A DNA stretch of 64,000 nt from Thermobispora bispora DSM 43833 (GTDB lineage: Bacteria > Actinomycetota > Actinomycetes > Streptosporangiales > Streptosporangiaceae), in contig NC_014165.1 of NCBI RefSeq assembly GCF_000092645.1, forward strand, positions 1,550,001 to 1,614,000, read 5' to 3'. Both the position numbers and the translations under genes were made by a program. Shown piece after piece: positions 46,134-54,255 of the stretch; position 1 is the first letter of the stretch, and each line of letters opens with the position of its first letter. Under the pieces are notes generated by a model. It was not told the origin of the DNA and searched no databases. It saw only the letters and a program-made list of their open reading frames with translations.

Positions 46134-47003
46134 ATGCCATTGACGCCCGCTGATGTGCGGAACAAGCAGTTCAGTACCACCCGCCTCAGGCCGGGGTACG
46201 ACGAGGAGGAGGTCGACGCGTTCCTCGACGAGGTCGAGGCCGAGCTCGACCGCCTGATCCAGGAGAACGAGGAGCTCCGTGCGAAGCTGGCCGAGTGCCT
46301 GCGGGGCAAGGTACCGGGAGGCGTCAACGTGCCCGGCCAGCAGATGCAGCAGATGGCCGCGGCCCCGGTCGCGGAGCCGAAGCCGGAGATGATGCCTCCT
46401 CAGGCGGAGCCGAGGGCCCCGGAGCCGGCCCGTCCCGAGCCGGCGCCCGCCGGGGTGGGCATGCCGCCCGGCGAGGACAACATGGACACCGCGGCCCGGG
46501 TGCTCGCGCTCGCCCAGCAGACCGCGGACCAGGCCATCGCCGACGCCCGGCGGGAGGCCGACGAGACGGTGACCCGCGCCCGGCGCGAGGCCGATGACAT
46601 CCTCAGCAAGGCCCGCCGCCAGGCCGAGCAGATCATCAGCGACGCCCGGGCCCGGGCCGAGACCCTGGAGCGCGACGCCCAGGAGCGGCACCGCCAGGCC
46701 ATGGGCTCGCTGGTGCAGGCCCGCGACGAGCTGGAGCGCAAGGTCGAGAAGCTCCGCAGCTTCGAGCGCGAGTACCGCAGCCGCCTCAAGCTGTACCTGG
46801 AGAACCAGCTCGCCGAGCTCAACGTGGCCTCGGAGAACACCGGCGGCTTCCCGGCCCCCGACACGGGCGCGCACGCCATGGCGCACACCGTGCCGCCGGG
46901 CGGCCAGCCGATGCAGGTGTCCCCGAACGTCTACGTGCAGGAACCCACCCAGCACACCGGTGGCTTCCCCGGGCCGGAGGGCCCGCACCCCGAGCGACGG
47001 TGA
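46134..47003 (+). CDS. divIVA: polar growth protein DivIVA (Wag31)
   Basis: A 289-residue coiled-coil protein that marks curved membranes and recruits the polar growth machinery. The N-terminal membrane-binding domain reads LTPADVRNKQFSTTRLRPGYDEEEVDAFLDEVEAELDRL, including the exposed Phe and Arg that contact lipid. A Pro/Ala/Met-rich linker (about 60-115) follows. A long Ala/Arg/Glu heptad coiled coil runs from about 118 to 230, and a short Gly/Pro-rich tail ends the protein. The ATG has AAGGAGA 7 nt upstream. Confidence 0.95.
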   Translation: MPLTPADVRNKQFSTTRLRPGYDEEEVDAFLDEVEAELDRLIQENEELRAKLAECLRGKVPGGVNVPGQQMQQMAAAPVAEPKPEMMPPQAEPRAPEPARPEPAPAGVGMPPGEDNMDTAARVLALAQQTADQAIADARREADETVTRARREADDILSKARRQAEQIISDARARAETLERDAQERHRQAMGSLVQARDELERKVEKLRSFEREYRSRLKLYLENQLAELNVASENTGGFPAPDTGAHAMAHTVPPGGQPMQVSPNVYVQEPTQHTGGFPGPEGPHPERR

Positions 47004-47052
47004 GCGGAACGCATTTCCCCCTGGCCGCGTGCGGTGACGTGGAGAGCCGATC

Positions 47053-48867
47053 GTGATCCTCGTCAGTGCGGCGCTGGTACTGGCCGCGATCATCCTGCTG
47101 ATCGCGGGTGTGGTGCTGGCCACTCCCTTCCTGGTGATGTGGTCGATCGTGATCAGCGCCCTCGCCGCGGTCTGCCTGCTGATCGGGGTGCTGCTGCGCC
47201 GGCATGAGCTGTTCCCCGCCGGTGGGCGCACCGCCGGACAGGCTCCCGCCTCCCCACAGGGGACGTCGGTCGCGTCGTTCGCGCCGCAGGGAGTCCTGCC
47301 GGTCGGCGTGGCGCTCGGTGGAGCGCCGCCGATGGCCAGCCCGGTGGCGGTGGCACAGCCGGGAACGCAGCCGCCCTCCGCTCCGCCTGGGCGCCTCCAG
47401 GCGGCGGCGCCGACTCTCCGACCGGCGGCTCATGATGGCCGGGGTCTCGCCCCTGATGCGATCGTGGTGGTGATTCCGGGGCGCAGACGCTTCCATCTGC
47501 CGAGCTGCCGCCAGGTCGTGGGGCGCCAGGTGGAGGAGCTCACCCACGAGGAGGCCAGGGAAGAGGGGTTCACCCCCTGCACCGCCTGCTTGGCCGAGAT
47601 CTCCGCCCACGCGGCGGAGGCGCGGGAAGCGGACGGCCGCGGGGCGACCGCCGTGACGCCGCCGACCGGCCGGGAACGGCCGGCCGACGAGACGGGGCCG
47701 CCGGACCGGGCGGCCGAGCCGGGTGGCTCCTCCCGGCCCGGGCAGACCGGCCACGGCCCGCGAGAGAAGGCGGACGAAGCGGCCTCGCCCGAGAAGGTCT
47801 CCCCCGAGGCGGAGACCGGCACGGCCCGCGAGGACCGGTCCGCGCCGGATGACGGCGGCGATCAGGCCACGGCGGAGACCCGCGTCACGGCCGCAGGCGA
47901 TGCTCCGGTGACCGGCGGCACGACCGCCGGCAGCGCACAGGCGGAACCCTCGGCCGCACCACGGGAGGCCGCCGCAGCCGAGCCGGGCGCGTTCAGCTGG
48001 TTCCGGCCCAACGCGACCACGGCGGCCAGACCATCGGCCGAGAAGCAGGCATCGGGCGCTCCAGCCGACGCGGAGGCCACGGACGCCGCAACCCCGGCCG
48101 CACCGGACCCGGAGCAGGCCGGTGGCGGGCCCGAGGAGCCCGGTGACGCCCCGGACGCCACGGCTCAGCCGGACCGCCCCACGAATGAGGCGGCGGCCGC
48201 CGCGGCGGGGGAAACCCCGGGAACGTCCCGGCCCGTGACGCGGCCGGACGGTGGACAGAGCGCCGAGCAGGCCGCCGAGCCGGTGGCCGGCCAGCCCGGC
48301 ACCGGCGATCCCGGAACCTACGACGAGGCGGACGACACGGCCGTGATCCCGGCGATCGCCCGCCCGCCCGCCCGGCCAGCCCAGGACCGCGACGGCCAGG
48401 GTGCGCCACCGCGCGCGGGCGGCGGCACAGGCCCACGGCAGGACGACCGGCCGACCTCCGATGACGCCGGCCCTTCGGCCGAGGCGGCGAGCCCGTCCTC
48501 CCCGAAGCCGGCAGAGCCGGCCCACGAACCGGGCCGGCCGGCGGATGGGACGGAGCCGGCCGGGAGCCCGGGATCCGAGCCCACGGGCAGCGTCGATCCC
48601 GCCTCGGATGCCCCGGAGGCACCGCACCGGTCCGAGGACGCGAGCGAGGAATCGCGGCCATCCGGCCAGGCCGAGGACGAGCCGGCCGCCGGGCGTGACC
48701 GCCTCGCCCCCGGCACGAGGGTGACGGTGATGATCGGCACCCGGCGCTACCACAGCACCGACTGCCCGCTCATCAAGGGGATGGGCGCGGACGGCGTGCA
48801 GACCATGACCGTCGAAGAGGCCGAGCAGGCCGGGCTGACGCACTGCTCGGTCTGCCAGAACGCCTGA
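47053..48867 (+). CDS. unrecognised membrane protein with two HxxxC-CxxC modules
   Basis: A 604-residue protein I cannot assign. Residues about 3-28 and 30-48 are two membrane helices. A module at about 136-180 has His148, Cys152, Cys176 and Cys179 (RRRFHLPSC, then FTPCTAC). A matching module at the very C-terminus (about 557-604) has His567, Cys571, Cys598 and Cys601 (TRRYHSTDC, then LTHCSVC). Both have the form YH-x3-C-x23-26-C-x2-C with an EEA segment, resembling Ada-type or nuclease-associated metal-binding motifs. About 370 residues of Ala/Pro/Glu/Asp-rich disorder separate them. The GTG has GGAGAG upstream. It follows divIVA by 49 nt and may share its transcript. Confidence 0.75.
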   Translation: MILVSAALVLAAIILLIAGVVLATPFLVMWSIVISALAAVCLLIGVLLRRHELFPAGGRTAGQAPASPQGTSVASFAPQGVLPVGVALGGAPPMASPVAVAQPGTQPPSAPPGRLQAAAPTLRPAAHDGRGLAPDAIVVVIPGRRRFHLPSCRQVVGRQVEELTHEEAREEGFTPCTACLAEISAHAAEAREADGRGATAVTPPTGRERPADETGPPDRAAEPGGSSRPGQTGHGPREKADEAASPEKVSPEAETGTAREDRSAPDDGGDQATAETRVTAAGDAPVTGGTTAGSAQAEPSAAPREAAAAEPGAFSWFRPNATTAARPSAEKQASGAPADAEATDAATPAAPDPEQAGGGPEEPGDAPDATAQPDRPTNEAAAAAAGETPGTSRPVTRPDGGQSAEQAAEPVAGQPGTGDPGTYDEADDTAVIPAIARPPARPAQDRDGQGAPPRAGGGTGPRQDDRPTSDDAGPSAEAASPSSPKPAEPAHEPGRPADGTEPAGSPGSEPTGSVDPASDAPEAPHRSEDASEESRPSGQAEDEPAAGRDRLAPGTRVTVMIGTRRYHSTDCPLIKGMGADGVQTMTVEEAEQAGLTHCSVCQNA

Positions 48868-48881
48868 ACGTCCTTCCGCAC

Positions 48882-48903
48882 CGCGCGGCCTTCCGGCCGC
48901 GCG
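48882..48903 (+). terminator. hairpin after the two-module membrane protein gene
   Basis: CGCGCGGCC (48882-48890) and GGCCGCGCG (48895-48903) form a perfect 9-bp stem with a TTCC loop, starting 14 nt after the stop codon. There is no U-tract. It probably ends the division-cluster transcript. Confidence 0.65.
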
Positions 48904-49442
48904 CGGATCGGCGCCCGGGTCGGCCTTCGCCCGTGACGGCGGCAGAGCGCCGTCCGGGTTCCCGTCGGCGATTCCCCATGGCCCGGGCGGCACGCCCCGT
49001 ACCACCGCCGATGCCCGCGTGATCGTCGAACCCTGCGGCGGTGTGGTCCTGCCGCAGGGATTCCAGGCTCGACTCCTGATCCCCCGGGCGCAGAAGCGCG
49101 CCATGCCGCGGACGGGCGCCCGGATTCCCCTTCACCGGTGACGGTACGAGCCGTTGGGCCCACCGGTGACCGTGCGGCGCACTGGCGTCTCCAGTGCCGA
49201 TCTCCGCTGGTCCAAGGGAACACTGCCGTGCCCTGAGCCGGTGCCCGTGGTGGTTCGATCGTCAGCTGCGGCGTGATCCCGTCGGCGCGGACTCAGTGCC
49301 TCTCTCGGCGCCGCCCCGAGGGGCGAAGGCGCGCCGAGCCACGGATCGGCGCCCGGGCCGGCCTCGCGCCGGCCGCCCCGGACGCGTGGCCTGCCGCTCC
49401 GCGAGCACGCCGGCCCAGGACGCCGAGCGTGACCAAGAGAAA
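48904..49442. other. noncoding stretch between the division cluster and ileS
   Basis: About 540 nt with no supportable gene. A 23-nt sequence beginning CGGATCGGCGCCCGGG recurs at 48904-48926 and 49342-49364 with one mismatch, in direct orientation. A perfect stem CCCTGCGGC/GCCGCAGGG (49031-49039 and 49051-49059, 11-nt loop) lies between them. Both genes at its edges converge on it, so it may hold transcript ends or a small RNA. Confidence 0.55.
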
Positions 49443-49474
49443 GCCCCTCCGGGGCGGTGGCCGTCCGGAGGGGC
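49443..49474 (-). terminator. intrinsic terminator of ileS
   Basis: GCCCCTCCGG (49443-49452) pairs with CCGGAGGGGC (49465-49474). On the minus strand the stem is followed by TTTCTCTT, a fair U-tract. It lies 17 nt after the ileS stop codon. Confidence 0.85.
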
Positions 49475-49490
49475 CAGGGTCCTCGTATGG

Positions 49491-52400
49491 TCAGGCCTTC
49501 TTGAGCTGGAAGGTGAGGCCGAGGTCGGCGTCCTCGTGCCGGGGCAGCTCCTCGGCGGGCGCGCCCTCGGTGAAGCTCACCGCGAGCACCTCCTCAGCGA
49601 TGCCGCTCCCGTTCGCCCGCAGGGTCTCCGCCAGCTCACCGTCGGCCGACCACCACAGCTCGATCCGGTCGGTGATGGACAGGCCGGTCGCCTTGCGCGC
49701 CTCCTGGATCAGGCGGATCACCTCGCGGACCAGGCCGGCCCGGCGCAGCTCGTCGGTGATGGTGAGGTCGAGCGCCACCGTCTCACCGGTGCCGGTGTCG
49801 ACCGCGCCGGTCTCCACCGCCCAGCCCTCGCGCGGTTGCTCGGTCACGATCACGTCGTCCGCGCCGAGCTCGACCGTGCCGACCTCCGCCACCTCGACCG
49901 TGGCGGTCTCCCCGGCGCGCAGGGTCTGGGCGAGCACGGTGGGATCGGCGGCGGTGATCGCCGCGGCCACCTGCTTGGTGCGCGGCCCGAAGCGCTTGCC
50001 GAGCGAGCGGAAGTTCGGCTTGACGATGAACGTCACCAGGTCGGACGAGAACGAGGAGAGGTCCTCCAGCCGCTGGACGTTCAGCTCCTCGGCGATCAGC
50101 TCGCGCAGCTCCCCGGGGAGCCCGGCCCAGCCGGGGGCGCCGATCAGCGCCCGGGCGAGCGGCTGGCGGGTCTTCACGCCCGACGAGGCGCGGGCGGACC
50201 GGCCCAGCTCGACCAGCCGGCGGACCAGAGCCATCTGCTCGGACAGCTCGGGGTCGAGCAGCTCGCTCTTCACCTCCGGCCACCGCGCCAGGTGCACCGA
50301 CGTCGGGTCGTCCGGGGTGCGCAGCACGCCCCAGATGTAGTCGGTGATGAACGGCACCAGCGGGGCCATCAGCCGGGTGACCGTCTCCAGGCACTCGTAC
50401 AGCGTGGCGAAGGCGGCTTCCTCACCCGACCAGAACCGGCGGCGGGAGCGCCGCACGTACCAGTTGGACAGGTCGTCGAGGAACTCGGTGAGCCGCCGCC
50501 CGGCCCGCGCCGTGTCGAAGTCCTCCATCGACGCGGTGACCTCGGAGACGGTCCGGTGCAGCTCGGCGAGGATCCACCGGTCGATGAGCGGCCGCCGGTC
50601 GTACGCCGGGGCCTCGGCGAGCTTCGCCGGCGACCAGGACTCGGCGTTGGCGTAGAGGACGAAGAACGAGGCCGTGTTCCAGTAGGTGAGCAGCACCCTC
50701 CGGACGATCTCCTCCAGCGCGCCGTGGCCGATCCGGCGGGGCGACCAGGGCGAACCGGAGGTGGCCATGAACCAGCGCAGCGCGTCGGCGCCGTGCTGCT
50801 CCATGAGCGGGATCGGCTCCAGCACGTTGCCGAAGTGCTTGCTCATCTTCCGGCCGTCCTCGGCGAGGATCAGGCCGAGGCAGAGCACGTTCTCGTACGA
50901 CGAGCGGTCGAACACGAGCGTGCTGACCGCCATCATCGAGTAGAACCAGCCCCGCGTCTGGTCGATGGCCTCGCAGATGAACTGGCCCGGGAACGACTTC
51001 TCGAAGACGTCCTTGTTGATGTGCGGCGCGCCCCACTGCGCGAACGGCATGGCGCCCGAGTCGTACCAGACGTCGATCACGTCGGGGACCCGCTTGGCCT
51101 CGGCGCCGCAGGTGGGGCAGGGGAACACCACCTCGTCCACGTACGGGCGGTGCGGGTCGAGACCGGTCAGGTCGCGCCCGGCGTACTCCCCGAGCTCCTT
51201 CAGCGAGCCGACGCAGGTGACGTGCTCCTCGGGGCAGATCCACAGCGGCAGCGGGGTGCCCCAGTAGCGGGACCGCGACAGCGCCCAGTCGACGTTGTTG
51301 CGCAGCCACTCCCCGTACCGGCCGTGCTTGATCGTGGCGGGGAACCAGTTGGTCCGCTCGTTCTCCGCGAGCAGCCGGTCCTTGATCGCGGTGGTCCGGA
51401 TGTACCACGACGGCAGGGCGTAGTACAGCAGCGGGGTGTGGCAGCGCCAGCAGTGCGGGTAGCTGTGCTCGAAGTGCCCGCCCTTGAACAGCAGGCCGCG
51501 CTCGCGCAGCAGCTCGGTGAGCGGCCCGTTGGCGTCCTTGAAGAACATGCCGCCGACGACCGGGACGTCGGGCAGGAACCGGCCGTCCGGGCCGACCGGG
51601 TTCACCACCGGCAGGCCGTACCGCTTGCAGACGGCCATGTCGTCGGCGCCGAACGCGGGGGCCAGGTGGACCAGGCCGGTGCCGTCCTCGACGGTCACGT
51701 AGGTGCCGAGCGTCACGTAGTGGGCGTCCGCGATGTCGACGAAGTCGAACGGCCGCGAGTAGGTCGTGCGCTCCAGGTCGGCCCCGGAGAACCGCTCCAC
51801 CACCTCGGCGTCCTCGCCCAGCACCTGCCGGAGCAGCGGCTCGGCCACGACGAGCACCTCGTCACCGTGGCGGGCGGCGACGTAGGTGACCTCGGGGTGC
51901 ACCGCGACCGCCGTGTTGGACACCAGGGTCCACGGGGTGGTGGTCCAGATCAGCAGCGAGGCCCCGAGCTCGGCGAGCCGGCCGGAGGTCGCCGGCATGC
52001 GCACGTACACCGAAGGGCTGCTGATCGTCTCGTACCCGCCCGGCTGGCCCAGCTCGTGGTCGGAGAGCGGGGTGCCGCAGCGCGGGCAGTACGGGGTGAT
52101 CCGGAAGTCGCGGAAGAGCAGGCCCTTCTCCCAGATCACCTTGAGCGACCACCAGACGGCCTCGATATAGGAGGGGTCCATCGTGCGGTAGGCCTGGGAC
52201 ATGTCCACCCAGTAGCCCATCCGCTCGGTCATCTGCTCGAACGCGTCGACGTACCGCAGGACCGACTCGCGGCAGCGCTTGTTGAACTCCGCGATGCCGT
52301 ACGACTCGATCTCGGGCTTGCCGGAGAGGCCGAGCTCCTTCTCCACCGCGACCTCGACCGGGAGGCCGTGGCAGTCCCAGCCGGCCTTGCGCGGCACGTA

Positions 52401-52643
52401 GTAGCCCCGCATGGACTTGTAGCGGGGGAAGACGTCCTTGAAGACGCGCGCCTCGACGTGGTGGACCCCGGGCATGCCGTTCGCCGTGGGCGGGCCCTCA
52501 TAGAAGATCCAAGGGGGGCCGTCCGCGTTCTGCTCCAGCGAGCGCTCGAACACCTTCCCGTCCCGCCACCGCCTGAGCACCTCGCGTTCCATGGCGGGCA
52601 GGTCGACCTGCGCGGGGAGAGCGGGGAAGTAGTGGTTGGACAT
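49491..52643 (-). CDS. ileS: isoleucyl-tRNA synthetase with swapped HIGH motif
   Basis: A 1050-residue class I synthetase. The usual HxGH signature is replaced by GVHH (Gly59-Val60-His61-His62, in ANGMPGVHH), with the first and third residues exchanged. The KMSKS loop reads RKMSKHFG. The editing domain has WTTTPWTLVSNTAVAVHP. KAGWDCHGLPVE, two CPxCG zinc-type segments and the eukaryote-like C-terminal region fit type-2 IleRS. Type-2 enzymes tolerate mupirocin, and the swapped motif has been linked to very high tolerance. The ATG at 52643 is chosen because it gives the family start and lies beyond the T-box leader. Confidence 0.95.
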   Translation of the reverse strand: MSNHYFPALPAQVDLPAMEREVLRRWRDGKVFERSLEQNADGPPWIFYEGPPTANGMPGVHHVEARVFKDVFPRYKSMRGYYVPRKAGWDCHGLPVEVAVEKELGLSGKPEIESYGIAEFNKRCRESVLRYVDAFEQMTERMGYWVDMSQAYRTMDPSYIEAVWWSLKVIWEKGLLFRDFRITPYCPRCGTPLSDHELGQPGGYETISSPSVYVRMPATSGRLAELGASLLIWTTTPWTLVSNTAVAVHPEVTYVAARHGDEVLVVAEPLLRQVLGEDAEVVERFSGADLERTTYSRPFDFVDIADAHYVTLGTYVTVEDGTGLVHLAPAFGADDMAVCKRYGLPVVNPVGPDGRFLPDVPVVGGMFFKDANGPLTELLRERGLLFKGGHFEHSYPHCWRCHTPLLYYALPSWYIRTTAIKDRLLAENERTNWFPATIKHGRYGEWLRNNVDWALSRSRYWGTPLPLWICPEEHVTCVGSLKELGEYAGRDLTGLDPHRPYVDEVVFPCPTCGAEAKRVPDVIDVWYDSGAMPFAQWGAPHINKDVFEKSFPGQFICEAIDQTRGWFYSMMAVSTLVFDRSSYENVLCLGLILAEDGRKMSKHFGNVLEPIPLMEQHGADALRWFMATSGSPWSPRRIGHGALEEIVRRVLLTYWNTASFFVLYANAESWSPAKLAEAPAYDRRPLIDRWILAELHRTVSEVTASMEDFDTARAGRRLTEFLDDLSNWYVRRSRRRFWSGEEAAFATLYECLETVTRLMAPLVPFITDYIWGVLRTPDDPTSVHLARWPEVKSELLDPELSEQMALVRRLVELGRSARASSGVKTRQPLARALIGAPGWAGLPGELRELIAEELNVQRLEDLSSFSSDLVTFIVKPNFRSLGKRFGPRTKQVAAAITAADPTVLAQTLRAGETATVEVAEVGTVELGADDVIVTEQPREGWAVETGAVDTGTGETVALDLTITDELRRAGLVREVIRLIQEARKATGLSITDRIELWWSADGELAETLRANGSGIAEEVLAVSFTEGAPAEELPRHEDADLGLTFQLKKA

Positions 52644-52649
52644 CGTCGG

Positions 52650-52900
52650 GCGGGAACCTCCACGCGTGGAACGGACATGGCGCGAAGGGACGAAGCCGGG
52701 ACGGCTCCGCGGTACCACCCTTCTTGACGCCCGGGCGGCCGGGCGCCCACTCATTTCGCTTGCTGCCGGTTCTACTCAGCCGGGGAGGCCTTTCTTCCGG
52801 CGGCTCCGGGGTGATCTTCCCACCGCGACCCGCCCCGGGCTCACACCGTCCCCGGGTCGCTGAAGCGAGTGGATGCGGAGGTACTCGTCCCCATCAACGC
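52650..52900 (-). ncRNA. T-box riboswitch of ileS
   Basis: On the minus strand the leader contains the T-box core GGGTGGTACCGCGG (52720-52707), whose TGGT pairs with the tRNA ACCA end. Upstream lie GACGAGTACC and a helix-loop with an ATC triplet (52815-52813) in GGGAAGATCACC, a plausible specifier codon for tRNA-Ile(GAU). No terminator with a U-tract follows the T-box; instead GTGGAGG lies near the ileS start. This fits the translational, short-Stem-I ileS T-boxes of actinobacteria. Uncharged tRNA-Ile should raise IleRS synthesis. Confidence 0.9.
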
Positions 52901-52948
52901 CTTGCAAACTATGAAGATAACGCAGACTGGCCAGAAGGGCTTCCCGGC

Positions 52949-53218
52949 ATGCGAGTGAGCATCAGGGTACGACCGGGCGCATCCAGGGAATACGTGGGAG
53001 GAACATACGGCGATGGCGCCATCGTTGTGAGGGTGTGCGCCCCAGCGGTCGACGGGCGGGCGACCGAGGCGGCCCTGAAGGCCGTCGCGTCGGCCTTCGG
53101 CGTCCGCCGGGGCGACGTGCGTCTCGTCTCGGGTGCGACGGCGCGCGACAAGGTCGTCGAGATCGCCGGGGACGAGGAGGAGCTCGCGCGGCGCGCCGCC
53201 CGGCTGCGCGAGGGCTGA
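52949..53218 (+). CDS. DUF167 (YggU) family protein
   Basis: An 89-residue protein of the DUF167/YggU family. Conserved segments are VSIRVRPGASREYVGG, IVVRVCAPAVDGRATEAALKAVA and VRRGDVRLVSGATARDKVVEI. The fold is known but its function is not. The ATG at 52949 begins the conserved core and has GAAGGGC about 10 nt upstream; the longer upstream frame would run into the ileS T-box region. It is divergent from ileS and about 100 nt before the DksA-like gene. Confidence 0.9.
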   Translation: MRVSIRVRPGASREYVGGTYGDGAIVVRVCAPAVDGRATEAALKAVASAFGVRRGDVRLVSGATARDKVVEIAGDEEELARRAARLREG

Positions 53219-53314
53219 ACCCGCCGCGATGAGGCGCCCGCCCGGGGCGTCCGTGGCGTACGATGCCCGGACACGCTCTGCGCCCATGACCAGCTCCTAC
53301 GAGGGAGGCCCGCA

Positions 53315-53716
53315 ATGGCCATGCACGCGCCACGGACCGGGACCGCCGCCGGTGACAACACCTGGACGGCGGCCGAATTGGACGAGGTACGCAAGCGGCT
53401 GGTGCGTGAGATCGAGGAGCTCAAGGCCGAGGTCGCCCGGATGGAGGAGCAGCTCGCGTCCGGGGAGGTCAGCCAGGGCGCCGGGGACGACACCGCCGAC
53501 GCCGGGGCCAAGGCGTTTGAGCGTGAGCGAGAGATCGCCCTTACCCTGAATGCGCGGGATCTGATCGCGCAGAACGAGCGGGCGATCGCCCGGGTCGACG
53601 CAGGGACTTACGGAGAGTGCGAATCGTGCCACAAGCCGATCGGCAAGGAGCGTCTTCTGGCGTTCCCGAGGGCGACGCTGTGCGTGACATGCAAGCAGCG
53701 GGAGGAGCGCCGCTGA
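53315..53716 (+). CDS. TraR/DksA-type zinc-finger protein
   Basis: A 133-residue protein with an N-terminal helical coiled coil (about residues 18-55, LDEVRKRLVREIEELKAEVARMEEQL). A four-cysteine zinc finger lies at the C-terminus: CESC (Cys103 and Cys106 region) and CVTC, around HKPIGKERLLAFPRATL. This matches the zf-dskA_traR family. DksA-type proteins bind the RNA polymerase secondary channel, but many actinobacterial members lack the acidic coiled-coil tip, so the role is uncertain. The ATG has GGGAGG 7 nt upstream. The end overlaps the lspA reading frame. Confidence 0.88.
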   Translation: MAMHAPRTGTAAGDNTWTAAELDEVRKRLVREIEELKAEVARMEEQLASGEVSQGAGDDTADAGAKAFEREREIALTLNARDLIAQNERAIARVDAGTYGECESCHKPIGKERLLAFPRATLCVTCKQREERR

Positions 53717-54255
53717 ATGACCCCGCCCCCGAGCCCGCGCCGCCCCGGCGGAGGAGGGTGGGTCTGCTGGCCGTCCTCGCCGCGGTGGTGTACGCCCTCG
53801 ATCTGGGGAGCAAGTTCCTCGTCGTCGGCTTACTCGAGCACAAGGAACCCGTCACGGTCATCCCCGGCGTGCTGCTGCTGAACGTGATCCGCAACCCCGG
53901 GGCCGCGTTCAGCATCGGGACCGGCATGACGATCGTGTTCACCGTGATCGCGGCGGTCGTGGTGATCGCGATCATCCGCACCGCGCGGCGGCTCCGGAGC
54001 GCGCCCTGGGCGGTCACGCTCGGCCTGCTGCTCGGTGGCGCCCTCGGCAACCTGACCGACCGGATCTTCCGGGCGCCCGCGCCGCTGCAGGGGCACGTGG
54101 TCGACTTCATCCAGGTGTTCCCGGTCACCAGGTTCCCGGTGTTCAACCTCGCCGACTCGGCGATCGTCTGCGGCGGGATTCTCGCGGTCATCCTTTCCTG
54201 GCGCGGTTATCAGATCGACGGCACTCGGGATACGGGGGAGGATGTGCATGGGTGA
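53689..54255 (+). CDS. lspA: lipoprotein signal peptidase LspA
   Basis: A 188-residue aspartic protease of four membrane helices that cleaves prolipoproteins after lipid attachment. Catalytic Asp regions are intact: GALGNLTDRIF and VFNLADSAIV. NPGAAFSIG and DLGSKFLVVG are further family marks. The start is unsettled: ATG 53689 lies 28 nt inside the DksA-like gene without a ribosome binding site, while an in-frame CTG at 53713 has GGAGGAG 5 nt upstream. Both leave the catalytic core whole. The 3' end overlaps the pseudouridine synthase gene. Confidence 0.92.
   Translation: MQAAGGAPLNDPAPEPAPPRRRRVGLLAVLAAVVYALDLGSKFLVVGLLEHKEPVTVIPGVLLLNVIRNPGAAFSIGTGMTIVFTVIAAVVVIAIIRTARRLRSAPWAVTLGLLLGGALGNLTDRIFRAPAPLQGHVVDFIQVFPVTRFPVFNLADSAIVCGGILAVILSWRGYQIDGTRDTGEDVHG

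Noticed and set aside
49194-52727. A 1177-codon plus-strand open frame opposite ileS
   Set aside because: It is the antisense shadow of ileS, with low-complexity Arg/Gly/Val-rich translation and no recognisable motif.
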